From: Siphonodentalium dalli | Taxonomy: Eukaryota > Mollusca > Scaphopoda > Gadilida > Siphonodentaliidae | NCBI GenBank assembly: GCA_032622095.1 | Contig: CP136069.1 | Location: 105,492,278 to 105,556,277 of the forward strand | DNA length: 64,000 nucleotides | Direction: 5' to 3' | Part shown: one piece after another, positions 22,058-34,014 of the stretch | Layout: each line of letters begins with the position of its first letter | Position numbering within the stretch: position 1 is the first letter of the stretch | The notes under the pieces: model-generated | What the model saw: only the letters and a program-made list of their open reading frames with translations | What the model was told of the DNA's origin: nothing | Databases searched by the model: none | Made by a program: the position numbers and the translations under genes

Positions 22058-22191
22058 ATTGAGTAATATAGTTTTAGGACATCACCAATCAGAGTAATAT
22101 GATTTCATGACATCACGGATCCGAGTAATATGGCTTTACAACATGGCATACACTGTTTACTGTTACTAAGAGGCAAACTAATTAATGTTAT

Positions 22192-22348
22192 GGATAGGGT
22201 ATTACTTGGTTGGTTTGATATTAAAGGCCTGATTTCAGCCCTCGGTAACCTCATTTCAGCCTTCGACCTTCGATGTCAGGCTGATAGTGATATGAGGTTA
22301 CCTTAGGCTGATATCAGGCCTAATATCAAACCAACCAAGAAATGTCCT
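22192..22348. repeat. Hairpin element (first of a tandem pair)
   Basis: Arms GTATTACTTGGTTGGTTTGA and TCAAACCAACCAAGAAATG enclose a second palindrome (CGGTAACCTCAT ... ATGAGGTTACC) around TTCGACCTTCGATGTC. Almost the entire 155 bp is self-complementary. Confidence 0.75.
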
Positions 22349-22499
22349 CTAATTATTATATATTAGCAGGGTGACCAGTCGTTGCCCAGGTTAATGCTCT
22401 CACTTTTTTCTCTGACCCCAATACTGTAGACATTTCTAATCTGCACCATTATGATGATTATCTTTCTCATAAGAAATAACAAATTAATAGTTACGTGTA

Positions 22500-22660
22500 G
22501 GGTATTACATGTACTTGGTTGGTTTGAATATATTGGCCTGATTTCAGCCCCCTCGGTAACCTCATATCGGCCTTCGACCTTCGATGTCAGGCTGATAGAG
22601 ATATGAGGTTACCTCAGGCCGATATTTGGTCTAATATGAAACCAACCAAGTAATATCCTC
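22500..22660. repeat. Hairpin element (second of a tandem pair)
   Basis: Same hairpin as 22192-22348, about 305 bp downstream and diverged by scattered changes on both arms. The trailing sequence (GCAGGGT..., CATTTCTAATCTGCAC(C/A)ATTATG) is also repeated after each copy, so the unit duplicated in tandem is about 300 bp (22192-22820) and includes the hairpin. Confidence 0.75.
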
Positions 22661-22820
22661 TAAATATTATGTAACTAGCAGGGTCGTTACCCATGTTAAT
22701 GCAGTGTGGTACATGTATTGTTTTGCCCCTCCCACTTTTTGTCCCTTACCCCAATACCGTCATGTGCTGTATACATTTCTAATCTGCACAATTATGTTGA
22801 TATCTTTCTCGTAAGAAATT

Positions 22821-25261
22821 GCCTCTGTTAGACCCCTTTGGAGCCATCTAGAAGGACCCTCGTGAATCGTGAATTAATATAGAATAGACATTCACAAATA
22901 TAGGTATAGATAAAGATTTTTTAAGAAGTCCCCGGACCCCTGTGGTTGTAAATAGAATGCACTCAGATATTCTGACTTCAAACTTGTGCCACCTTCTAAT
23001 TTAGATGTACCGGTATACTACCGGTAGTATTGCTTGATAAGTTGATACCGGTAGACATGTGTTGATATGACTTGGTTAAAAGATTAGAAAATCAGTGCCC
23101 CCCCCTCTCTCAAAATTATCATTTAAGGAATAATCTTGGTTTTTAATGTGATTACAGTTTAAAGATGGTCTATCTCTCCCTAAACCAAGTTTTATATGCA
23201 GCAGTTTCCTGAAATATGTATGAAATATTAAAAATAATAAATATGAATTGAAAACCCCTGTCCGGAAATGCTTCTATCTGACAATATTGATTTTATATTA
23301 TATTTTCTGGTATTATAGATACATACACATGTACAACTAATTTGGGACATTTTACAGCTCGCAAAAATGTTTGGAGTGTAGCAAGTGGGAGAACTCTATA
23401 AGAGATCGCCTGAAAGTTTTATGACATGACGGTTTGTTGTAAAAATAGTAACGAAAAATATGTCCCAATTGATAATCACATTATATAAGAAATTGAATGC
23501 CCTCATAGTGGTGAACATCTACATGTATACCAAATTTCATTGAGATCCAAGCAGTTATTAGCACTACTGTTCAAGTTATGCCCTGAACAGACATCAGACG
23601 GATGGACAGACAGGTGCAAAACAGTATACCCCCTTTTTTTAAAATGGGGTATGAATATCGATAATTGATATAAGCATTTCATGACATGTGTCTTTGACTC
23701 GATTTTATTATTTTATACCCTGGGAATTATAGAAAACATATTTAGGAAGCTATAGATATGACATGCTTAAAATTGATATATGCATGGGGAAATGTAACCA
23801 TCGTTGTCTACGTACATGCCCCGTGTGCGCAACATCTCAAATGAAAATTCCAGTCTCTTGTACTAGTATTTGTAATTAAACTACCGGTATTTGTATAGCA
23901 TTTGTTATTTAAATTTAGAACAGAGCCATAATTTTGTTTAAATGTGCAGATCTACATGTATGGTAATAAGGCTTAAGCATCGTGCAGGGTGGATTTTTCT
24001 CATAAAATTAATAAACATACAGGTACAAATATTTGGCACACAAGATTAGGCACTTTGGTGGAGTCCGATGATGTTAGATGCTGATAGTCTAAAGGGTCAG
24101 TGTCTGGTTGTTCCCCTTGCAGAGGAGATATAAATGGGTACACGACATTTTGGATCGTCTTAAGTCGTTTCGTACCATATTTTTTGTAGTTTCGCACCAT
24201 ATTTTTTGTAGTTTCGTACCTTATTGTTTGGTCGTTTCGCACCATGTTGGAAATCAATTCGTCTTTTCATACCAATGATACCATATCACTATACATGTAC
24301 ATGTATGTCACACCATAGGGAAACAAATAAATGATTTTCTGCAAAGTACGAAATAAAAAAAAGTAACCAAAAAATATGGTATGAAACGACCATGGTATCG
24401 GATAGTGAAATAATGAAGAAGTCACTATAGTTGTATATCAATTTTTATCATTTATATGGTCACAATAATATAATGCAACGTGAAAGTTGATATGACATCT
24501 GTTCTGTTCGACTTCAGGTGTACTCAATTTCTACTCCGGCAATGTTCAGAATCCTATCCATTGATAATCCAACGACACTGGTACGAAGCGTCTAGAACTT
24601 AGAATCCATATTTAATATAATTATAAATCCTTCAGATATTCAGTGTTACCGATCTCCAGAATCAACAACTGACTGTTCAAGGCGGTTCCACTCAATGGTT
24701 GTTTTTAAGAAGTCATCGTAATGACTAATGTACAGTGCTAGTACGCAGTAGATCGAACGATTCTCTGATGGTGCTGTTACCACTTGTTACACACCTCCTA
24801 AGTTCTCCACCAGATTTTGACAGACACTCCATGCCACACTGGGGACAGTAACAGTACTACCACTCACACTGACAGTGAATGAGTGGATAGGCCTACTGGT
24901 AGTCGAAAATCTACGGGATACTAAAGATATAGTCAATTTTGGACAAGCCTACTGCAGTACTGGTAGTGGTACAGTGGTGGTAGTGATAATGATATGCAGT
25001 CCTCAAATTTGGTTGCTTTATTTTCCTTGTCTTCTTGGAATTTGTTTTTTAGAGTTAGATGTAGATTATTCATTTGTAGAATAACAATCAATTATCATGA
25101 CAATCGTCGTCAAAAATGAATAACATTGATAATTTAATCGATTCAATGATTGTTGACACTGTGACTTGGTGAATTTAAATTTTAAGTCTCGCTGTCCTTG
25201 CGACTAATGCCAGTAATGGGACTATCTTCGTCGGCTGGTTCGTGTAAATATGGGCCAATAT
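22821..25261. other. Non-coding loop of the large inverted repeat
   Basis: AT-rich with scattered short palindromes. A small tandem array of a 22-bp unit, GT(C/A)GTTTCG(T/C)ACCATATTT, lies at 24167-24250, with related words near 20330 and an inverted relative near 24372. No exon could be supported on either strand. Confidence 0.5.
24167..24250. repeat. Four tandem copies of a 22-bp unit
   Basis: Units share GTTTCGTACCATATTTTTTG with T/C variation at CGTACC/CGCACC. A short minus-strand frame through it (repeating MVRN-type peptides) is a by-product. Confidence 0.7.
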
Positions 25262-28030
25262 TCAAACGCAAGGAGAATCTGGAAGTTCGTTCAATGAGTA
25301 TTGGTCGGATAGAATGTGAAGTAATGCAGCTTTATCTGTGGAATGGAGCTGTCCATCTAGTGAAGCGAGTGACATTGGTGTCTTGTTGAGTTCGAATTGA
25401 AGGATGGATGGAATATCAATAGCCCTTCCACTATCTACAGCACTTAGTAACCGTCGGACAAGATGACACTCACTCTTATCTTGGTGTTCTTGTTCTTTTT
25501 CACCTTTATAGACAGTGTTGTAAAAGTTTTGCCCTTGTTGAGAGTAATATGACTGTAAAAATCAACATCATGGCCATCATCTAGTCTTGAACTCACAAAC
25601 TTCTCTACAATTGACGTTTCAACGACAGAAAGCAAATCATCTTTAATGTCCGCGGTAGCTAAACCATTAGTTGAAATGCACATAAGGTTGCTGTCTCTTC
25701 GAGAAAATTGGTTGAATTGTTCTAACTTTGATTTCACCTTCTGTACATCTTCTTCATCTTTCTTGATCTTTGGAGAGTAACTATCTGTTGACATGTTGAT
25801 AGTTGCACCAGTCTTCATTCCGATCAAGGAACATCCATCTTCAACGTTCTTGGTCCTTTCACCACATGTTAGGATCCAGCGGTCCAAAGCAGTCCTGTTC
25901 CCAGTTATACCAACTAAACCACCTGATGTCTTGCATTTCCGATTAATGTGTTCTGGGGCTATATCAACCGACACCTGGTTAAACTTCTCGCTTGTTTCTT
26001 TTATGACGAAGTTACCATTGTTAAATTCTGCATGAACTGCAGGAAAAGTTGGAATCCAGGTTCTCCATCTCATGCAGGTATACAATTCCCCATCTTGTGT
26101 AGTTAACATGGTCATATACAGCCATCAGCGGCAGCATTCTCCTAAACATATATAGATGTAGATTCCAGTGCCCTTCTCTCTCAGCTCGAATAAAGCACAA
26201 TAAAATTTGAACAATATTTATGTACTGCAACCAGTATTGAAATGTGCTGTTCTCGTAATTTAATTCACAGAATAAATCAAGCTTGTTAGATAATTTCCCC
26301 ATCTTCATCATCATTGTTTCCGATACCTGTCTACAGCTGTCCATGTCCTTCCCTACCTCAAAATATGTAAATAACGTCTTTCCCTCATTATCCAAGACAT
26401 CAAATCTTGTATCCTCATGCTCTCGAAGCCAGCTCTGATATTCCTGGAAAAATATTATGTACATCGCCTCGAACGTTAGCTTGTGTGCACGAACAGACCT
26501 GTTCCACAACTTTCCCTTCATTATCTATCTTGTCAGATGTACATTCACTATATAGACCAGAGTCTACCCATATGTCAGTCAAGCCAGAAAAAGCAAAATG
26601 TTGCCCAATTACTCGAAGGAAATTTAGAGCTATATGAAAACTTCCCATCCTGATAACGACATTTGAGAATTTTTCTGGCAACAACCAAACAATTTCCTTT
26701 GCCTTGCAATAAAGTGCCTGGTCAAAAGTAATAACAGTATTTGGTTGTGATAAATATTTAGAAATATGGCTGCATCGTAGAAGAACGGTAAGAATTGTGT
26801 CCATATCATTGGCTGGGGCAGGTATGATTGGTAAGTACCCGATAACTGATTTCTCTGATTGTACAGTGGACATTTTCTGGTTGTAGCCTGTCCAAGAAGG
26901 AACATACTGTTGATCACCATGATTCCGTGATATTAAGTAGACTGAATCCTTGTATTTGCTTGCTGATTGCAGGTCATCATTTGGTTTAACATCAATCCTG
27001 CCAAGCCCTCGTGGTGAAACATGGCCTGAAACATTTACAGACTCGACACTATTAAATGCTTAAGAACTTTATCCCGTTGTATTCTATCACTCCTCTGTAT
27101 TTTGCATGAAGCAGTGCTGTCATCCGGTTTGTCTACGGCTCTCAGAAAAGCTGCCATTTGTGTAATATGGAAGGTTCCTTTTCCATCTAGAGTCTCCTCA
27201 ATGATGTCCAGGTTATCTGCAGGAAATTGAATAAATTGACCCTTCTGTAAATTGTTGGGAATGAAAGTTGAATTGTTTAAATGGAATCTCTCTATCTGAG
27301 CATTTGCTTCCGTAGTGTCAATTCGCTGAACAGTTTCATAAGAAATGCTATGACACCAGCATGTAGAAACTTTGACCTACATATATGGTGAACAACTAAT
27401 CCAGTAGCTATATGCTTTGGAGTATTCCGATTACCATTGAACATAGCATATACAATATCTTGGCCAAGATTTAGAATCTTTTGATGAGTATCAGACTTCT
27501 GCTTGCGATTAAGAGTCAACTCATCTTGATTTGGATCCAGGGTTAAGCTAAGAAGAGTATACAAGCTATCAGGAATACAGTCCTCAGCTGCCTTTGTAGA
27601 AATAGAGTAACCTATGTGTTTTGACGATGATTTCATATCGGAGTGAACTCTCAATGCTACATGGTAGAATTCTTTCATAATACTAGTATCACTATCTTGA
27701 TCCACCGATACATCAGATAGAAAATTACATAGAAGTTCATTGTCTGTTGATTCAAACAAATTTTTCAGCTGCTCGATACTATTATCGTTTGTGCATGAAG
27801 TAAATACCAAGCTTGGGACTGTCTTATTTCTATAATTTCTGGGCCATTGTGTGCTTGGAGTTTGAGTTTCAGTGTACTTGAGCGAATATTGTTGGCATTG
27901 TTGGACAATTCTTAGATATGAGCTCTTCATATTTTTGTACGACTGCATCCATTTGAAACACACGTCCTTGCTTAAAGCCTAAATCGACCAGACTGATGAG
28001 ATTATTCAAGGCAGACGTATCCGAAGCCAT
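25262..28030 (-). pseudogene. Decayed gene of the unnamed transposon-associated family (right copy, longer)
   Basis: Minus strand. Possible start ATG at 28030 (MASDTSALNNLISLVDLGFK). Successive pieces: 28030-27880, 27860-27292 (RNKTVPSLVFTSCTNDNSIE), an interrupted middle (27290-26900), 26873-26415 (YLPIIPAPANDMDTIL), 26521-26021 (LCFIRAEREGHWNLHLYMFR), 26115-25444 (KETSEKFNQVSVDIAPEHIN, then GGLVGITGNRTALDRW) and, after one more frameshift near 25460, 25460-25262 (LVRRLLSAVDSGRAID, LASLDGQLHSTDKAALLHIL). This copy keeps the 3' third missing from the left copy and therefore shows the family's full domain order. At least five frame changes make it non-functional. Activity unknown. Confidence 0.6.
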
Positions 28031-28944
28031 CACTGATTCATTTTCTTCTGTGGATAATAGAGTACTATATATTATCTGTCGGTTACTTATTTTTCATGAC
28101 ATCCATCCAGATGAATAATGGACTTTTTCAATGTATACATTATAACTGAATGGTGGAGTCCACTTATTTAATAATTGAAATGTTGAACAAAAACAAACTC
28201 TTTATTTCTGGATTTATTCAATATTATTCAATAATCTGAGCTATGTTTCAAATAATAGTACTGGATTTGAATTTTGTGATATACGTCAAAAAACTGTTCT
28301 CTGTAAATGACTGACAGAGAATTATGAAAACACAATTACCACCTTAGCAAATGTCCAAAAAAAATAAAATTATTCAAGTATTTTAATTTTTATTATTTTT
28401 CCCGACCGACCCTACCAAAACAATGTTAAAAAAAATCCGTAAAGCAGAAAAATAAAAAAGTTGGCCTTATCTGACATACCAAAGGCTAATAGTATTTTTA
28501 TACAATACATGTTGCTTTATAATATGTCCTGCAGACAATAATACATAATTTTAAAGGAATATACAGTAGAAAATAACTAAATAATGACAATATTTTCTAT
28601 TAAAATGTCTGAAAATGACATTAATGTTTAAAAATATATAATTTTACAGCTCAATACATATTAGTACATCTTCTATCTATTTAGAAGAAATCAGCTAAAA
28701 AAATCTCATCTTTAAAAAGTGTTGTCAATGGATAGAGACCAATTATGTATTTTTAGATTTTTTTTCTATGGGCGACAGAGTTATGCCCCTTGTATGGCCC
28801 CGCACACCTGTACGGTTTGACTACCGGGCGTGGAGTGACCCTGAGGTGTCCCTTTATACATTAGAAAAGGTTTCAGTTATATACATTCATATGTCGACAA
28901 AAATGACTTCTAGAGGTTTTTTTGTGGTTTTGGCCTCTGTACTA
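25262..28944 (-). mobile_element. Right copy of the unnamed transposon-like element (arm of a large inverted repeat)
   Basis: Outer limit at GGCCTCTGTACTA (28944), complementary to the outer limit of the left copy at 16255. The shared part with the left copy spans 25981-28944. The non-coding 5' part (28031-28944) matches 16255-17040 reversed, including an AT-rich block and a conserved segment around 28768-28900. Copies converge: both genes point inward. Confidence 0.6.
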
Positions 28945-30275
28945 ATATATTTTTGGAAGATCTGTGTGTGTGTGTGTGTGTAATCGATGAACTCGAAAAC
29001 GGCCGACCCGATTTCGATGAAACTTGGTATGTGGGTTTTTTTCGGCCAGGGGGTGTCATGGGCCTATTAATTTGTCCGTGCGACATGACCTTGACCTTGA
29101 AATCGGGTCATTTCAAGGTCAAACGCCCGAATATCACGGGATTTCGACGAAACTTGGTATGTGGGGATACTTTCGGCCGGGGAGTGGCATGGGCCTATTA
29201 ATTTGCACGTGCGACGCGACCTTGACCTTGAATCGGATCACTTCAAGGTCAAACGCCCGAATATCACGGGATTTCGATGAAAATTGGTGTCTAGGGATAT
29301 TTTCGGTCGGGGAGTGACATAGGCCTATTAAATTGCCCGTGCGACGCGACATTGACCTTGAATCGGATCACTTCAACGTCAAACGCCCGAATATCACGGG
29401 ATTTCGATGAAAATTGGTGTCTATGGATATTTTCGGTCGGGGAGTGACATAGGCCTATTAATTTGCCCGTGCGACGTGAACTTGACCTTGAAATCGGGTC
29501 ATTTCAAGGTCAAATCGCCAATTTTGATGGGATTTCGACGAAATTTGATACATAGGGTTACTTTTGTCCACTGGGTATTTTTGGACGGGTCAAATCATGA
29601 CCCGGCCTTATAAATGATCAATTCAAGGTCAAATCGGGTAAAACCGGATGGATTTCGACGGGCACGTTTGTCGGGTACTTTTGTCCGGGCAGTGTTTTTG
29701 ACTGGTCAAATCGTGACCCCACTTGACCTTGACCTTCAAAATGGACAAATCAAGGTCAAAGCCCGGACGAAGTCGGGTCACCTTCTAGTCTATTATATAT
29801 TTCGGAAGATCTGTCTGTGTGTATGTGTGTCTGTGTGTGGTGTGTGTGTGTGTGTGTGTGTGTTCGTGGTGAACTCGAAAACGGCCGAGTCGATTTCGAT
29901 TAAACTTGGTATGTGGGGGTATTTTCGGCCGTGGGCATGGCCCTATTAATTTGTCCGTGCGACGTGACATTGCCCTTGAAATCGGGTAATTTCAAGGTCA
30001 AACGCCCGAATATCACGGGATTTCGATGAAACTTGGTATGTGGAGGTACCTTCGGCCGGGGAGTGGCATAAACCTATTAATTTGGCCGTGCGACGTGACC
30101 TTGAAATCTGGTCATTTCAAGGTCAAACTCCCGAATATCACGGGATTTCGATGAAACTTGGTCTGTGGGGTACTTTCGTATGGGGAGTCTCATAAGCATA
30201 TTCATTTGCTCGTGCGTCGTGACCTTGAAATCGGGTCAATTCAAGGTCAAATCGCCAATTTTGATGGGATTTCCA
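28945..30275. repeat. Minisatellite of about 130-bp units rich in TCAAGGTCA / TGACCTTGA
   Basis: The phrase ATTTCGA(T/C)GAAACTTGGTAT recurs near 29011, 29141, 29271, 29401, 29531, 29892, 30019 and 30146, mostly at 121-130-bp spacing. Each unit carries CTTGACCTTGAAATCGGGTC followed by TTTCAAGGTCAAACGCCCGA, a small palindrome. GT-rich microsatellites occur at 28963-28980 and 29816-29865, the second preceded by TATATTTCGGAAGATCTG as in the first, so the array looks like two nested insertions of one element. Related sequence is at 31930-32180 and 58420-58830. Confidence 0.8.
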
Positions 30276-30929
30276 GGGGGGGTCGCGGAAATTTTTACAT
30301 ATATAGGGCGAAAACAAATTTTTGCCTCACTCAGGGACCTACCACCCCTCTACCTGCATTTTTTCTTTTTTTCCGCCCACAATTTTTGGGACCTACCCCC
30401 AAAATCTTACAAAAAACATAAAATATAAACGAAATCATAGCCTAGCAAAGAATTGTTCCGTTTCTTATTATTTAATACTATTCCCAGCTATTCCCAGCAT
30501 TTTAATAAACCTCTAAACTGCTCTAAACGGAGATAATTCTATTAGTATTAAATATGGAAATACTGAATGCATGCACCTAAAAACATTGGGCATAATGCCA
30601 TAAAACATAATAATTATGAGGTAATACATGTCCTGATATCCTCAATAACTCCATATTCTTTTATATAGCAATAGTATAAGATGTTTTAGAGCCAAGGCCC
30701 AATAGTAATACTGTAGTAATAGGGGCAGAACAAATTTCATCTCCCCTATTTCTGTGATATATATCTGCACATGGGTATGATGGGACCCAAGGAAAGTCAC
30801 ACTCACAGCAGCTAACAGTCTAAATACATGTATGTATGTCACGTTGGTGTGCAGATTGACATATACCAATATTAGTGAAGAATTGTTAGTATTATTATCT
30901 TATTATCAGAGTATAAAGTTAAATTTTTA
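30276..30929. other. Non-coding, AT-rich
   Basis: Starts with a repeat-like block (GGGGGGTCGCGG, then AGGGACCTACC twice near 30340 and 30389). No gene seen. Confidence 0.45.
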
Positions 30930-30932
30930 AGC

Positions 30933-31117
30933 CAGCGGAGATATCCAAGCCACGGTCACCTTGTACAAACCGTCCGTATACATGTGGGTGCCCCCTGTGC
31001 AATGTGGTTTACTGGACGTATCACATGGAAGCCCATTATAAGAACAAGCATCCTGGATCAGACTGTCCAGTTGAGATATGTGACTCTGAGAAAGTTCGCA
31101 TGAAGAGAGTTGCATAG
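30933..31117 (+). CDS. Orphan C2H2 zinc-finger exon, about 61 codons
   Basis: The plus frame from 30933 reads PAEISKPRSPCTNRPYT, then CGCPLCNVVYWTYHMEAH and YKNKHPGSDCPVEIC, ending EKVRMKRVA and TAG at 31115-31117. CPLC followed by H after 11 residues and H after 4 more fits a C2H2 finger with an extra His/Cys tail. An AG at 30931-30932 after TTAAATTTTTA could be the acceptor; no upstream in-frame start exists, so this would be a terminal exon or a fragment. Fingers of the type 'CPLC..V.W.Y.M..H...KHPG' are known to me from transposon-associated and uncharacterised metazoan proteins. Partner exons were not found within the window. Confidence 0.4.
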
Positions 31118-31925
31118 ATTACCTGTGCAGTTTGATCCAGGTTAGTATGATTTATAATTAGTTTCAAGAACAAAGTTCATATTAGTCATGTTTATATTCT
31201 AGCTTTATGTTGCATATGGAATAAGTTGAGACTTTAATACCAAAAGCTACTTTTATAGTTACATTGGTCTATCCTGCTATATCCTAAATTGAATATCAAA
31301 GCAACCAATAATGAACAAGCAACTAATAATTACAATACCATATGTATTGGCAGTCAAATAACTTGAACTCCAGATATACTACCTTACTACATGTATCTGT
31401 ACAGTACGTAACTGCTTAGACTTGTGAATAATAACTGTGGTTGAATTAATATCACAAAAGGCTAAGCTTTCATATTGTTATCCAAATAGTATGAACTTTT
31501 TGTATGAGTTATTTTGTTTTATAGTTTTAAACCAGTGGAATATAGTGGAATTGTTATTTTTGTTTGTATCATCAAGTTTATCTTGATAACAAATAATATC
31601 CATTATGTGGATTAAGAACAGAAGATGGTAATCATTTCATAATTATGCTTATATCCAAGCATTGTCGACTGATCGTGTCTGAGCATATAATTATGTTATA
31701 ACAGTAAACAAATTTGTCAAAAGTAATTGAAAAATTCATCACAGAATTCATCAATATAAACTCAGCTTTATATTTTGTTCAAACCCTTAAAGGGATACAC
31801 ATGTGTATATATATAGCTATAACATACACTTTGACATACAATTGAAAGGCTATCTTGGATATGCATATTATAAATGTTTGTTCTTGTGTTTTAATGTTTG
31901 TTATGATTTGTTTATATATATATAA
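31118..31925. other. Non-coding, AT-rich
   Basis: No recognisable exon, RNA or strong repeat. Confidence 0.45.
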
Positions 31926-32178
31926 TATATCTTTCATCCGTCGAAATCTGGTACATAGGGTTACTTTTGTCCACTGAGTGTTTTGGACGGGTCAAAAGTG
32001 ACCCCGACCTGACCTTGACCTTCAAACTGATCAATGCAAGGTCAAATCGGGTAAAACCGGATGGATTTCGACGGTTACTTTTGTGTTTTGGACGGGTCAA
32101 ATCGTTACCCCACCTGACCGTGACCTTCAAAATGGTCAATTCAAGGTCCAAGCCCGGACGAAGTCGGGTCACGTTCTA

Positions 32179-32180
<2 letters not shown>
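31926..32180. repeat. End fragment of the TCAAGGTCA minisatellite element
   Basis: Contains CTGACCTTGACCTTCAAA, GGTCAAATCGGGTAAAACCG and GGATGGATTTCGACGG, and terminates in AAGTCGGGTCACGTTCTAGT, the same end phrase as at 29775-29790 and, as GGTGACCCGACTTCG, at 62120. It is followed directly by an AT microsatellite, the usual companion of this family here. Confidence 0.7.

Positions 32181-32261
<81 letters not shown>
32180..32261. repeat. (AT)n microsatellite
   Basis: About 40 uninterrupted AT dinucleotides. Confidence 0.95.
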
Positions 32262-32263
<2 letters not shown>

Positions 32264-32864
32264 TTTCTCCCACATTAGGATCAGCCTGGCTTGATGTGTC
32301 ACTTTTACAGTTTCTCTCAAAGTACAATAATGATAACGTTATGCAGCCAAATGACGAAAAATCACCATACACCTCGAGATACCTATAAAACATCGGGTAT
32401 TATGTATATATATTTCATTACATCTATTTCACTTTATTATTTTCTATCATATACTGTATATACATATGGTTTAATGAGAATAAACACATTTGAATTAAAA
32501 AAAAAATAGAAAGTGGTTTACACTATGTATTCTCCACCGCATTATCGCTCAATAAAACACGCCCAAAATACATTCATATTTAACTTGTAATAGCGTTTTC
32601 CTTATTTATTTCCATAAAATCAGCTTAAATTATTCGATTTTTTTTATCTGATACAGCATGGAGATTATACCATGCATCACAGTATAATTTAGCCTTTAAA
32701 TTGTCCAAAACTAAATACACTGCTTGTGAATTTCATACTAATTCTTGTTTACCGATTGGTCAAATGTAAATTGACTCATGGGCTCCATACAATAATAACG
32801 CAAGTTCACATCACAACAAACGCACTATCAGCGCATAGTTGTCACAGATAAATTGATCAATATA

Positions 32865-33950
32865 TGCAGGTATTCGTAGATACCAAGTTAATTTCGAGAT
32901 TAAGGGTCAATCCACACCGGGTGCCAGCGCGCGATTCTTACGACCGTTTTCTGTTAGTCGGATTCCTTATGTCGAAAAAAATGGTCGACCGTTTTCGCAA
33001 TGTTAAAAGCAATCTGAGAACGGTTTATATACCACCGGTGTGTCTATTTTCAGAATCTACCTGTTTCCAAATTGACATTTTAATGGAAACAGGTTTTGTC
33101 CGGTCCGCCTGGTAATAAAAACATGCTATATAACATATAGCAAGTTCGGTAAGTGGCTTGCTTTGTTCCTGGAAATTGAAAAACAGGGAGAGATGTTGCC
33201 ACAAATATCATAGTTGCATATCTTAATGTGAAATTTTATCATGATATCATCAGATGAATTGTATTTATGACTGCATTTTCAATTTTATTTCCCAAATATT
33301 AAGATTGTGTATATTATTAAAATCAAATACACCACAGATACACGAACATGAACAATCTACGCGGATATCCTGATCATATGCCACAAACAGAACTCCGATA
33401 CATCAATTATTCGTAAAGATATCGCAGAAAAGCTAACCCGACCCCCACTCTCGCTGATTCACGACATGTCAGATTCCTTCAGTCGAAAAAAAATGGTCGC
33501 GCAATTTCGGAATGTTAAACACCACATGCGAACGGTTTCCTTATTAATGCCATGTCTACTATCACAGTCTAACCTGTGTCCACTTGAAATTTTAGTGGAA
33601 AAAGGGGTTTTGGGACTGTTTTGAGAATTTAAAGAGCGTTTACTTATTATACAAATATTAATTATCATAATTAGTCTTCTGGTGGACTGTGAGAGTTGAA
33701 ATTTGACAAAAGTATCAAATATGACGTTCTACTTTCGAAGTATATCTGTTTCTAGTCTGACATTTTATTGGAAACAAGTTTATGGACGGTTTGAAGAATT
33801 TAAAGAGCGTTTCCTGATTATAAATAATATTAACTAACACGACTAGCTTTATCATGAATTGTGCTAGTTGCAATTTGACACACATATCAAGTTGATGTCT
33901 CAGTGGCTACAGTTGCGATCAAAATCTAACATATGGAAAGTTTTACAATT
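32865..33950. repeat. Left member of a diverged large inverted repeat, with internal direct repeats
   Basis: Words such as TTAGTCGGATTCCTTATGTC (32954) and GTTAAAAGCAATCTGAGAAC (33001) reappear inverted near 38501 and 38450, and GCTACAGTTGCGATCAAAAT (33908) reappears inverted near 38030. Internally, GAATTTAAAGAGCGTTT with its flanks is repeated at 33625 and 33797 (period about 172). Possibly the subterminal repeats of an element that once spanned about 32.9-38.6 kb. Confidence 0.5.
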
Positions 33951-34014
33951 TACTCAAATGTTTACAGCGATGCCACTTAATGGTTATCATATATTTATTG
34001 CTCTTATATGTAAT

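Noticed and set aside
29024-29613. Open frames in the minisatellite with repeating peptides
   Set aside because: Frame changes between units and no splice or family evidence.
28945-30275. Possible CRISPR-like array of regularly spaced repeats
   Set aside because: Units are contiguous diverged 130-bp tandem repeats without unique spacers, in a eukaryotic context.
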